Shown one piece after another: positions 1 through 7,269 of a DNA stretch of 10,354 bases (positions are counted from its first letter, which is position 1; each line of letters opens with the position of its first letter). The DNA lies in the NCBI GenBank assembly GCA_027056825.1, contig JALUJS010000296.1, forward strand, positions 1 through 10,354, in the 5' to 3' direction. The notes beneath the pieces are model-generated. The model saw nothing but the letters and a program-made list of their open reading frames with translations, did not search any database and had not been told where the DNA came from. Made by a program: the position numbers and the translations under genes. Source of the stretch: Candidatus Krumholzibacteriia bacterium (GTDB taxonomy: Bacteria > Krumholzibacteriota > Krumholzibacteriia > LZORAL124-64-63).

Positions 1-240
1 GTCAAGGGCGCCAGCCTGGCCGGTGATGCCGCCGCCCTTGACGGTGCACCACACGTCGAATTCACCCTCGACGCCCAGGGCGGTCAGGGGCATCAGGGCC
101 TGCTGGCGCACGGCCTCGCCGAAATACTCCTCGACCGACCGGTTGTTGACCTTGATCTGGCCCGACCCCTGGGTCAGCCAGACACGGGCCACGGCGGTCT
201 TGCGGCGTCCGGTCGCGTAATACCTTTCCTCCAACTTCAT
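1..240 (-). CDS. rpsI: 30S ribosomal protein S9 (3' end outside window)
   Basis: This encodes small-subunit ribosomal protein S9, whose C-terminal tail reaches the P-site tRNA in the decoding region. Only the first 80 codons are in the window; the C-terminal part runs off the left edge. The N-terminus contains the S9 block YYATGRRKTAVARVW, then QIKVNNRSVEEYF and the VKGGG/GQAGA segment typical of the family. It lies 42 bp downstream of rplM, the near-universal L13-S9 pair, and is surely co-transcribed with it. The start is uncertain. ATG at 240 (MKLEERYY) has a GGAGG only 1 nt upstream, which is too close. An in-frame TTG at 234 (MEERYY) has that same GGAGG at a 7-nt spacing and leaves an N-terminus about as long as other S9 proteins. 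I give the ATG coordinates but consider TTG at 234 at least as likely. Identity is certain. Confidence 0.96.
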   Translation of the reverse strand, partial: MKLEERYYATGRRKTAVARVWLTQGSGQIKVNNRSVEEYFGEAVRQQALMPLTALGVEGEFDVWCTVKGGGITGQAGALD

Positions 241-246
241 ACCTCC
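241..246 (-). promoter_or_regulatory. Ribosome binding site of rpsI, bearing on start choice
   Basis: The minus strand reads GGAGGT immediately before the ATG at 240. The spacing is 1 nt to that ATG but 7 nt to the in-frame TTG at 234. Known Shine-Dalgarno spacing (about 5-9 nt) favours the TTG. No other purine-rich site lies in the 42-bp gap. Confidence 0.7.
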
Positions 247-282
247 GAAACGCCCCTGGGGGGCGGTTGTCGTGCGCGTGCG

Positions 283-711
283 CTACTGGTCCAGGACCTT
301 CGGCTGCTGGGGACCGTGGGGATGCTCGCTGTCGGCGTAGACCCGCAGGTTGGTCAGCTGCTGCCGGCCCAGCTTGGTCTTCGGGAGCATGCCCTTGACC
401 GCCCGCTTGACCACCTCGTCCGGCCGCGAGGCCATGAGCTTCTTCAGGGGGGTCTCGCGCTGGCCGCCGGGATACCCGGTGTGGTGCAGATAGACCTTCT
501 TGTCGAGCTTCTGGCCGGTCAGCTTGACCTTGGCGGCGTTGATCACGATCACGTTGTCGCCCATATCCAGGTGGGGCGTGAACCCGGGCTTGTGCTTGCC
601 CCGCAGGAGGGTGGCCACGCGCGTCGCCAGACGGCCCAGGGGCACGCCTTCGGCGTCGAGGACGACCCAGTCCTTGGCGATCTCACCCTGCTTCATGCTG
701 TAGGTTTTCAC
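283..711 (-). CDS. rplM: 50S ribosomal protein L13
   Basis: This encodes large-subunit protein L13, an early-assembly protein that binds 23S rRNA. The 142-residue length is the usual one. Family segments are clear: KTYS at the N-terminus, DWVVLDAEGVPLGRLAT, NAAKVKLTGQK, HHTGYPGG and, near the end, AVKGMLPKTKLGR followed by LRVYADSEHPH. I chose the GTG at 711 because L13 proteins normally begin (M)KTYS and because GGGAG at 719-723 lies 7 nt upstream. The ATG at 696 would remove KTYS and has no Shine-Dalgarno sequence. The longer reading back to 762 adds 17 unconserved residues. The gene is followed after 42 bp by rpsI and preceded by a roughly 250-bp non-coding stretch holding a candidate promoter. 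Identity is certain; the start is highly likely. Confidence 0.97.
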   Translation of the reverse strand: MKTYSMKQGEIAKDWVVLDAEGVPLGRLATRVATLLRGKHKPGFTPHLDMGDNVIVINAAKVKLTGQKLDKKVYLHHTGYPGGQRETPLKKLMASRPDEVVKRAVKGMLPKTKLGRQQLTNLRVYADSEHPHGPQQPKVLDQ

Positions 712-916
712 TGTCTCTCTCCCGGTAGAGCCGGATTCCACGGCCACGGAACACGAAAACACACGTCACCGGAGGCCCCGCGACCACGGGCGGATCCCAT
801 CCGGCAGACCGTACGAACTTTCCGACTGCAAACGCAAACCCTTGTCCCGCAATCAAATATGTGACCGGGGCCGATGCTTGCCATACCAGAGAATCGGGAA
901 CTCCGGCCGATGCAGG
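712..916 (-). promoter_or_regulatory. Putative long 5' leader of rplM-rpsI
   Basis: This is the non-coding stretch between the predicted transcription start near 916 and the rplM GTG. No reading frame here looks real. It carries short dyads, for example CGGAT-GGG-ATCCG around 791-804 on the minus strand. L13 is known to regulate its own operon through the mRNA leader in E. coli, and an L13 leader motif is described in Firmicutes. A 200-nt leader is therefore plausible as a control element, but I cannot fold it reliably or match it to a described family. Confidence 0.35.
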
Positions 917-922
917 GTGGGA

Positions 923-951
923 AAACTAACAAAGGGACAACACCTTGTCAA
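923..951 (-). promoter_or_regulatory. Candidate sigma-70 promoter for rplM-rpsI
   Basis: On the minus strand a perfect TTGACA (951-946) is followed after 17 bp by TAGTTT (928-923), which matches the -10 consensus at only 3 of 6 positions. It starts 15 bp after the mtnA stop codon and points at rplM. The -35 box sits inside an 11-base dyad, CCTTG-A-CAAGG (953-943), and a second small dyad GACAA-GGTG-TTGTC overlaps it. The perfect -35 and position support it; the weak -10 is the main doubt. Confidence 0.5.
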
Positions 952-965
952 GGCGGCCGCCCTCT

Positions 966-2024
966 TTATCCGCCCAGGATTTCGGGCGGGAACGGGGGTT
1001 TCAGGACCCCCCGTTCGGTGATGTAGGCCGTCACCAGCTCCGCCGGCGTCACGTCGAAGGCCGGATTCCAGGCCCGCGCCCCCGCGGGCACCACCTTTCG
1101 GTCGCGCCACCGGAACACCTCGTCCTCGGCGCGCATCTCGATGGGGATGGCGTTCCCGTCCGGAGCACCTGCATCGAAGGTCGAGGCCGGGGCGGCGATG
1201 TAGAAGGGCACCCCATGCCGGGCGGCCAGGACCGCCAGCGGGTAGGTCCCGATCTTGTTGGCGGCGTCCCCGTTGACCGCGACGCGGTCGGCCCCGGTGA
1301 TCACCGCGTCGATCAGCCCGGCACGCAGGGCGCTGGCCGCGGCGCCTTCGCAGAGCACCGTCACCGGCACGCCCTGGTTGACCAGTTCCCAGGCCGTCAG
1401 GCGCGCGCCCTGCAGCAGGGGGCGGGTCTCGTCGGCGTACACGGAGATGTCCTTGCCGGCCAGGCGCGCAGCATAGACCACGCCCACGGCGGTCCCGAAA
1501 CCACCGGTGGCCAGGCCGCCGGCGTTGCAGTGGGTCAGCACCGTCCCCTTGTCCGGCAGCAGCGCCTGTCCCGCCTCCCCCATGGCCCGGCCCATGGCGA
1601 TGTCCTCGTCCAGGATGGCGTCGGCCTCGGCCTTCAGGGCGGCCAGCACCTTTTCCGGGTCGGCCTGGCCCCCACGCAGGGCCTCCGTCCGCGCCAGCAC
1701 CCTGTCCAGGGCCCAGACCAGGTTGACAGCCGTGGGCCGGGTGGCGGCCAAGGCGTCGCGGTCCCGCCGCAACCGGTCGGCGCGTCCGTACGTATCCAGT
1801 CCCTCGTCCATTGCCCGGCGCCAGGACAGGACCAGGCCGTAGGCCGCGGCCACGCCGATGGCCGGGGCTCCGCGCACGGCCAGCTCCCTGATGGCGCGGC
1901 ACAGGTCGTCGATGGCCCGGCAGTGGCGGAACTCCAGCCGGTCCGGCAGCAGGGTCTGGTCGATGAGCTCGACTTGGTCCTGCTGCCAGCGCACCACGGG
2001 AAAGGGAAAAGGCAGGCGTTTCAT
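966..2024 (-). CDS. mtnA: S-methyl-5-thioribose-1-phosphate isomerase
   Basis: MtnA converts 5-methylthioribose-1-phosphate to 5-methylthioribulose-1-phosphate in the cytosolic methionine salvage pathway, which recycles the methylthioadenosine left by polyamine synthesis. The 352 residues are a normal length. Visible motifs are RGAPAIG (51-57), THCNAGGLAT (164-173) with the predicted catalytic Cys166, GADR (244-247) with the partner Asp245, NGDAANKIGTY (251-261) and NPAFDVTP near the end. The related eIF2B-like subunits lack this Cys/Asp pair, so the isomerase call is favoured. The ATG at 2024 has GGAGG 9 nt upstream and overlaps the maf stop (ATGA). A longer reading back to 2243 lies within maf and is not real. 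No other salvage gene (mtnK, mtnB, mtnC) is in the window. It is the last gene of the recJ operon. A short GC hairpin overlaps its stop but has no U-run, so operon termination is unclear. Confidence 0.96.
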   Translation of the reverse strand: MKRLPFPFPVVRWQQDQVELIDQTLLPDRLEFRHCRAIDDLCRAIRELAVRGAPAIGVAAAYGLVLSWRRAMDEGLDTYGRADRLRRDRDALAATRPTAVNLVWALDRVLARTEALRGGQADPEKVLAALKAEADAILDEDIAMGRAMGEAGQALLPDKGTVLTHCNAGGLATGGFGTAVGVVYAARLAGKDISVYADETRPLLQGARLTAWELVNQGVPVTVLCEGAAASALRAGLIDAVITGADRVAVNGDAANKIGTYPLAVLAARHGVPFYIAAPASTFDAGAPDGNAIPIEMRAEDEVFRWRDRKVVPAGARAWNPAFDVTPAELVTAYITERGVLKPPFPPEILGG

Positions 2025-2680
2025 GGCTTGGTTCCTCCGGACACGGCCCCGATGACGGGCAGATCCCGCAGCATCTTCCCCAAGCGGGCCAGGGGCAGGC
2101 CCATGACGTTGAAATAGCAGCCCTCGACGGACGCGACCATCAGCGCCCCGTAACCCTGGATGCCGTAGGCCCCGGCCTTGTCCATGGGTTCGCCGGTGGC
2201 GATGTAGCCGGCGATCCATTCCGGCTCCAGGTCGATGAAGCACACCCGGGTGCGTTCATGGGCCACGGTCACCGGGGCCTTGCCGCCGCCGCAGCCATCG
2301 ACCAGCGCCAAGGCTGTGATCACGGTGTGGCGCCGGCCCGAGAGCAGGGACAGCAGGCGGCGGGCGTCCTGCGCGTCCACGGGTTTCTCCAGGATCATGC
2401 CGTCCAGCAGCACGATGGTGTCCGCGCCCAGGACCAGGCGTCCCGGATGGTCCTCGGCCACCGCCCGGGCCCTGGCCTCGGCCAAGGCCTCGGCATACGT
2501 CGCCGGGTCGGTGTCCGCCGCGTCCCGCCGCACCTCGTGCCCGGCCTCCACGTGGTCACCGGGAACGGCTACCTCGAAGGGAATCCCGGCGACGGTCAGC
2601 AGCTCGGCCCGCCGCGGGGAACGCGAGGCCAGCAGCAGGACCAGGCCCTCGGGCCACCGGATGAACGGCGTCAGGATCAT
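2021..2680 (-). CDS. maf: Maf/YhdE-type nucleoside triphosphate pyrophosphatase
   Basis: This is a Maf-family house-cleaning enzyme that hydrolyses nucleoside triphosphates to the monophosphate and pyrophosphate in the cytoplasm. The 219 residues show LLLASRSPRR (15-24), GADTIV (85-90), EKP (98-100), LSGRRHTVITAL (113-124), GEPMDKAGAYGIQGYG (163-178) and EGCYFNVMGLPL (186-197). GADT, EKP and DKAGAYGIQG match the YhdE subgroup (dTTP/UTP pyrophosphatase) rather than YceF, which has GSDQ and GKP. The ATG at 2680 overlaps the dtd stop as ATGA and has GGAGG 4 nt upstream. Its own stop overlaps the mtnA start the same way. The N-terminus carries about ten residues before the SxxR motif, and the region at 41-60 is slightly longer than in E. 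coli YhdE. Upstream in-frame codons lie inside dtd. The family is certain; substrate preference is inferred from the motifs. Confidence 0.95.
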   Translation of the reverse strand: MILTPFIRWPEGLVLLLASRSPRRAELLTVAGIPFEVAVPGDHVEAGHEVRRDAADTDPATYAEALAEARARAVAEDHPGRLVLGADTIVLLDGMILEKPVDAQDARRLLSLLSGRRHTVITALALVDGCGGGKAPVTVAHERTRVCFIDLEPEWIAGYIATGEPMDKAGAYGIQGYGALMVASVEGCYFNVMGLPLARLGKMLRDLPVIGAVSGGTKP

Positions 2681-3135
2681 GGGGCCTCCGGCGGGGCTTC
2701 GCGTTCGAGGATCAGGGTCACCGGACCGTCGTTGACCAGGGACACTTGCATGTGGGCGGCGAACTCCCCTTCGGCCACCTGGGGCCAGCGGGCGCGCAGC
2801 AGGCGTCCGAACCGGCCGTACAACGCGCGCGCGACCTCTCCCGGCGCCGAGCCGGTGAAGCTGGGCCGCGTCCCCTTGCGGACGTTCCCGTACAGGGTGA
2901 ACTGGGAAACCAGCAGGATCTGGCCGCCCACGTCCTCCAGCGAGAGGTTCATCTTGCCCTGGTCGTCGTTGAACAGGCGCAGCCTGGGCAGCTTGGTCGC
3001 CATCCACTCCAGCTCGCGGTCCGTGTCCCCCGGGGCGAAGGCCGCCAGCACCACCAGGCCCCGCCGGATGCTGCCGGTCACCCGGCCGTCCACGGTCACC
3101 GAGGCGGGCCCGCTGCGCTGCACCACGCACCTCAT
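2677..3135 (-). CDS. dtd: D-aminoacyl-tRNA deacylase
   Basis: Dtd removes D-amino acids, and glycine from mischarged tRNA(Ala), from tRNA, a chirality proofreading step in translation. At 152 residues it has the normal length. Both active-site signatures are present: SQFT at 77-80 within LLVSQFTLYG and the cross-subunit GPVT at 137-140 within SLVNDGPVT. The N-terminal MRCVVQR and RKGTRPSF (87-94) also fit. The start at 3135 overlaps the rel stop as ATGA, and I see no convincing Shine-Dalgarno sequence in the preceding 20 bases, so translation probably depends on ribosomes finishing rel. Adjacency of rel and dtd is widespread, for example relA-dtd in Bacillus subtilis, which supports both calls. 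Nothing is broken or missing. Confidence 0.96.
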   Translation of the reverse strand: MRCVVQRSGPASVTVDGRVTGSIRRGLVVLAAFAPGDTDRELEWMATKLPRLRLFNDDQGKMNLSLEDVGGQILLVSQFTLYGNVRKGTRPSFTGSAPGEVARALYGRFGRLLRARWPQVAEGEFAAHMQVSLVNDGPVTLILEREAPPEAP

Positions 3136-5321
3136 GACGACAACGACCCCAGCTGGAAGCGTTCGATGGATTCCACCCCGGCCACCTTGCCCAGCTCGCG
3201 GATCACCTTCTCCAGGTTGTTGAGGTTGGTGACCTCCACCACGAGGGTGACGGTGGCCACCTCGTCCTCCGCGGAAAAGTCGCCGCTGCTGAGGTTGGTG
3301 CCGGTGCGGTTCAGGGCGTTGCTGATGTCCATGATCAGGTTCTTGCGGTCGCCCGCGCGGATGATCAGCTTGACCATGTAGGTCTGGTCCGGACGCGAAT
3401 CCCAGGTCACCTCGATGAGGCGCTCGGGGCCGAGGTTGGGGTCGTTGAGGTTGCTGCAGCCCAGACGATGCACCGAGACCCCGCGTCCGCGGGTGATGAC
3501 GCCCACGATCCCGTCGCCGGGAATGGGCTGGCAGCAGCGGGCGAAACTGACCATGAGGTTGTCCTCCCCCGCCACCCGCACGCCGCTGGTCGAACGCCGC
3601 ACCAGCGCCCCGTACAGCTCCCGGCCCTTGGTCAGCACCTTGCCGGCGGCCGTCTCCTGCGGGGGCTCGAGCCGGCCGGTGATCTTGGCGACCGATACTT
3701 CCCCGCGGCCCACCGCGGCCAGCATCTTGTCCAGGGCCGTGTAGCCCATCTGCTGGGCCACGTCCACCAGGTCGTCGACCTTCGTCTTGAACTTGCCCCG
3801 CACCAGCTCCTTCTCCAGGATCTCCCGCCCCAGCTTGACGCTCTCCTGGTACTGGGTCGACTTGATCCACCGGCGCAGGTGATAGCGCGCCCGGCTGGTC
3901 TTGACGATGTCCAGCCACCCGGTGCTGGGGTTGGGATTCTTGCCCGTGAGGATTTCGACGGTGTCCCCGTTGTTCAGCTCCGAACGCAGGGTGGCGATGC
4001 GGCCGTTGATCTTGGCGCCGATGCAGCGGAAGCCCACCTCGCTGTGGATGCGGAAGGCGAAATCCAGCGGCGTGGCCCCGCGGGCCAGCTGGAACACATC
4101 GCCCCCGGGGCTGAACACGAACACCTCGTCGTCGAAGAAGTCCACCTTCAGGGCCTGCATGAACTCCTGCGGATCGTCGACATCCTTCTCCCACTCGGTG
4201 ATCTGGCGCAGCCACTTGACCATGTCCGCCAGGTCCGCGGTGTCCGCGCCGCCGCCCTCCTTGTAGCGCCAGTGGGCGGCGATTCCCAGTTCGCTGCGCT
4301 CGTGCATCTCGGCGGTGCGGATCTGTACCTCGATGTACTTGCCCCCGGGGATGCGCACCGTCGAGTGCAGGGACTGATAGCCGTTGGGCTTGGGGGTGGC
4401 GATGTAGTCCTTGATCCGGTCCGACAGCGGGGGGTAGTGGCTGTGCAGCACGCCGAGGGCGTGGTAGCAGTCGGCCTTGGTCTTGGTGATCACGCGCAGG
4501 GCGAGCAGGTCGTACACGCGGTCCAGCCCGATGTCCTGGGCCTTCATCTTGCGGAAGATGGAGTAGAAGTGCTTGGGCCGTCCGGAGATGGTGCAGTCGA
4601 GGCCGGCCTCGTCCAGGGCCTGCTGGAGGGGGCTGACCAGGCGCTGGATCAGCCGCTCCCTTTCGGAGCGGGTCTGGTTGATGCCCGACTCGATCTCGAA
4701 GTAGCGCTCCGGCTGCAGGACCTTGAAGGCCAGGTCCTCCAGCTCCCACTTGATGCGCGCCATGCCGAAGCGGTGGGCCAGCGGGGCGTACACGTCCATG
4801 GTCTCCTGGGCGATGTCCTGCTGCCGCTCCGGCTTCAGGTAGCTGATGGTGCGCATGTTGTGGAGGCGGTCGGCCAGTTTGATCAGCACGGTGCGGGGGT
4901 CCTGGGCGATGGCCAGGACCAGCTTGCGGTAGGTCTCGGCCTTGCGCGCCTCGGGGTTGGGGTTGCGGATGCCGCTGATCTTGGTGACCCCGTCCACCAT
5001 GTGCGCCACCGCGCCCCCGAACCTCTGCCGGATATCGTCCAGGGTGTAGGGCGTGTCCTCGACGACATCGTGCACCATGGCCGCCAGCAGGGTATCCAGA
5101 TCCAGGCGCAGGTCCGCCAGGATGTCCGCCACCGTCAGGGCATGGGTGAAGAAGGGTTCGCCGCTCTTGCGCGTCTGCCCCTCGTGGGCCGCCGAAGCGA
5201 AGCGGAACCCGAACCATAGCCGGTCCTCGTCGGCGTGGGGATTGTAGGCGCGGACCTTGGTCAGGATCTGCTCCATCATGCCGGTCAGATCGACCGCCGG
5301 AGCCTGCCGCCGGGCATTCAT
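3132..5321 (-). CDS. rel: Bifunctional (p)ppGpp synthetase/hydrolase, RelA/SpoT family
   Basis: This is the long RelA/SpoT homologue that makes and degrades the alarmone (p)ppGpp on or near the ribosome. Its 729 residues have the full domain order: HD hydrolase with HDVVEDT at 84-90 and KLADRLHNMRT at 148-158; synthetase with GRPKHFYSIFRKM at 247-259 and GYQSLHS at 314-320; TGS at about 395-455; helical region; the Cys-containing region with CCQPIPGDGIVG at 596-607; and a C-terminal ACT domain from about 648. The hydrolase motif is intact, and the loop before GYQSLH reads RIKD (302-305), the RxKD form known from bifunctional enzymes rather than the ExDD of E. coli RelA. It is therefore probably the cell's sole or main long Rel. 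The ATG at 5321 overlaps the recJ stop (ATGA) and has only a weak GGCGGG upstream. The stop overlaps dtd. Product ppGpp would be expected to act on stable-RNA promoters such as the tRNA promoter at 9209-9237. Confidence 0.97.
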   Translation of the reverse strand: MNARRQAPAVDLTGMMEQILTKVRAYNPHADEDRLWFGFRFASAAHEGQTRKSGEPFFTHALTVADILADLRLDLDTLLAAMVHDVVEDTPYTLDDIRQRFGGAVAHMVDGVTKISGIRNPNPEARKAETYRKLVLAIAQDPRTVLIKLADRLHNMRTISYLKPERQQDIAQETMDVYAPLAHRFGMARIKWELEDLAFKVLQPERYFEIESGINQTRSERERLIQRLVSPLQQALDEAGLDCTISGRPKHFYSIFRKMKAQDIGLDRVYDLLALRVITKTKADCYHALGVLHSHYPPLSDRIKDYIATPKPNGYQSLHSTVRIPGGKYIEVQIRTAEMHERSELGIAAHWRYKEGGGADTADLADMVKWLRQITEWEKDVDDPQEFMQALKVDFFDDEVFVFSPGGDVFQLARGATPLDFAFRIHSEVGFRCIGAKINGRIATLRSELNNGDTVEILTGKNPNPSTGWLDIVKTSRARYHLRRWIKSTQYQESVKLGREILEKELVRGKFKTKVDDLVDVAQQMGYTALDKMLAAVGRGEVSVAKITGRLEPPQETAAGKVLTKGRELYGALVRRSTSGVRVAGEDNLMVSFARCCQPIPGDGIVGVITRGRGVSVHRLGCSNLNDPNLGPERLIEVTWDSRPDQTYMVKLIIRAGDRKNLIMDISNALNRTGTNLSSGDFSAEDEVATVTLVVEVTNLNNLEKVIRELGKVAGVESIERFQLGSLSS

Positions 5322-7195
5322 CGCGGACCCGCCGGACGGATGTCCACCAGCAGCTGCTGGACCGGATCGTAATGCCCCGAGCGGGGGCGGAAGGTGCTGC
5401 GTCCGAGCTGGAACAGGATGTCCCACTCCATCTCCAGCAGGCCGCGGGTGTCCAACCCCTCGCGCTCGAGCATGCGGCGCCAGGCCTCCCCGGTGCCGAA
5501 GGAGATGAACTCCCGGCCCAGGGCGGGGGTGTCGGATCCGCGCGGACGGGACGGGCCGCGGAAGGCGAAGCGCAGGTGCAGTCCCCCGCTGAGGCTGGTC
5601 GGCGGCCGCTGCAGGCGCAGGCCCGAGCAGCGGAAGACGGGCTTGCGGTTGCCCGCCCCGAAAGGTTCGAGGTTCTCCAGCTCCCGCACCAGGCGCGTGA
5701 CGTCCTGGGCCCCCAGGTCCGCAAGGCACAGATCAAGGTCGTAGTGCTCGGGCACCGGCCCGCTGTCCGGCCGGGAGCGCAGGGCCTGCAGGAAAGCCTC
5801 GCGGAAGGCGTCGATGTCCCGGGTGCGCAGGCTCATGCCCGCGGCCTGGGCGTGGCCGCCATGGCGGATCAGGAAGGATTCGCAGCGGTCCAGGATGGCC
5901 TTGACGTCGATGCTGGGCACGCTGCGCACCGACCCGCGGGCCTCGTCGCCCTCGATGGCGATGAGCACCACGGGCAGCTGGTACTGCTCCACCAGGCGCG
6001 CGGCCCCGATCCCGATGATGCCCTTGTGCCAGTCGCTGGAGGCCAGCACCAAGCCGGGATCGCCCCGGCGGACGAAGGGCAACGCCATGTCGATGGCCTG
6101 CTGCTTGAGGATCAGGTCCTGCTCCTTGCGGCGGGTGTTGGTGCGGTCGGCCTCCTGGGCCAGGGCCAGGGCCTTGTCCGCATCCCGGGTCAGGAGCAGT
6201 TCCAGGGCCGACATCACGCGCCCGATGCGGCCGCAGGCGTTCAGCCGGGGAGCGAGCTGGTAGGCGAACTCACCAGTGGTCACGGGGAAGCCCCGGTCCA
6301 GCCCCGCGACCCGCAGCAGCGCCGCCAGGCCGGGCCGGATGCGCTGGCGGTCGTTGAACAGTTCCAGGCCCTTCTTGACCAGGATGCGGTTCTCCCCCAC
6401 CAGGGCCATCTGGTCGGCCACCAGGCCCAGGGCCACCAGGTCCAGCACCGAGTTCAGGAAGCCATCGGGCAGGCAGCCCGGTTCGGCCTGCTGCAGGGCC
6501 TGGGCGAACTTGAAGGCCACCGCCACCCCGCACAGCTCGGGATTGGGATAGGTGGAGCCCTCGCGCCGGGGATTGACCAGGGCAACCGCGGCCGGACGCT
6601 GCTCGAAGATGTGGTGGTCGAGCACCACGACCTCCATGCCCAGGCTCCGGGCCAGGTCGATTTCGCGCACCGCCGCCGCCCCGGTGTCCACCGTGATCAG
6701 GAGGGTCACGCCCCGTCCCGCCCACTCCCTGATCATGCGCTCGGCCACGCCGTAGCCGTCGATCAGGCGGTCGGGGATGAAGGGCGGCTCGGGCAGGATC
6801 CGGTGTTCGCCCAGGCGCAGCTGCGTGAGGGTTTCGTAGAGCAGCGCGCTGCCGGTCAGGCCGTCCACGTCGAAATCGCCGTGCACGGCCACCCGCTCCC
6901 CGTTGCGCACGGCCTCGAACACGCGGTCGGTGGCGCGGTCCATCTCCTGCAACGCGAAGGGATCGTGAAGCTGGTCCAGGGAGGGGTAGAAGAAGCTGTC
7001 GAGGTCGTGGCCGGAGGTCACGCCCCGGGCCGCCAGCACCTTCAGCAACCAGTCCGAAACCTGGAAGTCCAGGGGAATCCGGCGGTGCATCAAGGCGATC
7101 AGGTCGTCGCCGACGACGTGCCCCTGCAACCAGGGACGGCCGGTGAAGACACCCACGGCGGGGGACTGGGGAATGGCCGGATCGGTCTTCAACAC
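5318..7195 (-). CDS. recJ: Single-stranded-DNA-specific 5'-3' exonuclease RecJ
   Basis: RecJ degrades single-stranded DNA 5' to 3' in RecF-pathway recombination, mismatch repair and base-excision repair, using Mn/Mg at a DHH-family active site. Counting from the GTG at 7195 (625 residues), I see motif I HGDFDVDG (105-112), VDTG (169-172), DHH (193-195), CGVAVAFKF (222-230), VALGLVADQMALVGENR (254-270), APRLNACGRIG (315-325), the DHHA1 segment with GSVRSVPSID (421-430) and HGGHAQAAG (445-453), and a C-terminal OB-like domain. Motif II is DTG where DNG is common. The OB domain has a proline/arginine-rich insert near 549-562. The start is not settled. GTG at 7195 has one GGAGG 11 nt and another 1 nt upstream; the next codon, TTG at 7192, has a GGAGG at 4 nt. 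Longer readings to 7402 run into rnpB. It begins 74 bp after rnpB and heads a five-gene overlapping operon. Confidence 0.94.
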   Translation of the reverse strand: MLKTDPAIPQSPAVGVFTGRPWLQGHVVGDDLIALMHRRIPLDFQVSDWLLKVLAARGVTSGHDLDSFFYPSLDQLHDPFALQEMDRATDRVFEAVRNGERVAVHGDFDVDGLTGSALLYETLTQLRLGEHRILPEPPFIPDRLIDGYGVAERMIREWAGRGVTLLITVDTGAAAVREIDLARSLGMEVVVLDHHIFEQRPAAVALVNPRREGSTYPNPELCGVAVAFKFAQALQQAEPGCLPDGFLNSVLDLVALGLVADQMALVGENRILVKKGLELFNDRQRIRPGLAALLRVAGLDRGFPVTTGEFAYQLAPRLNACGRIGRVMSALELLLTRDADKALALAQEADRTNTRRKEQDLILKQQAIDMALPFVRRGDPGLVLASSDWHKGIIGIGAARLVEQYQLPVVLIAIEGDEARGSVRSVPSIDVKAILDRCESFLIRHGGHAQAAGMSLRTRDIDAFREAFLQALRSRPDSGPVPEHYDLDLCLADLGAQDVTRLVRELENLEPFGAGNRKPVFRCSGLRLQRPPTSLSGGLHLRFAFRGPSRPRGSDTPALGREFISFGTGEAWRRMLEREGLDTRGLLEMEWDILFQLGRSTFRPRSGHYDPVQQLLVDIRPAGPR

Positions 7196-7269
7196 GCCTC
7201 CACGACCCTCCGCAGGGGAAGGCCCAGACAACCGGGCGGCGCAAGGGGCCGCCGCTCTCCATGGATGGC

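Noticed and set aside
970..989. CCGCCC/GGGCGG hairpin at the end of mtnA as an operon terminator
   Set aside because: It has a 6-bp stem and 8-nt loop overlapping the last codons and is not followed by a U-run, so it is not a convincing terminator.
3468..5219. A 583-codon open frame on the plus strand opposite rel
   Set aside because: Its composition is typical of the antisense of a GC-rich gene and no domain is recognisable. The minus strand carries a complete, motif-perfect Rel protein.
2677..5736. A 1019-codon minus-strand frame that could suggest a giant fusion ending in Dtd
   Set aside because: Only the last 152 codons are a real protein. The rest is rel read in the wrong frame.
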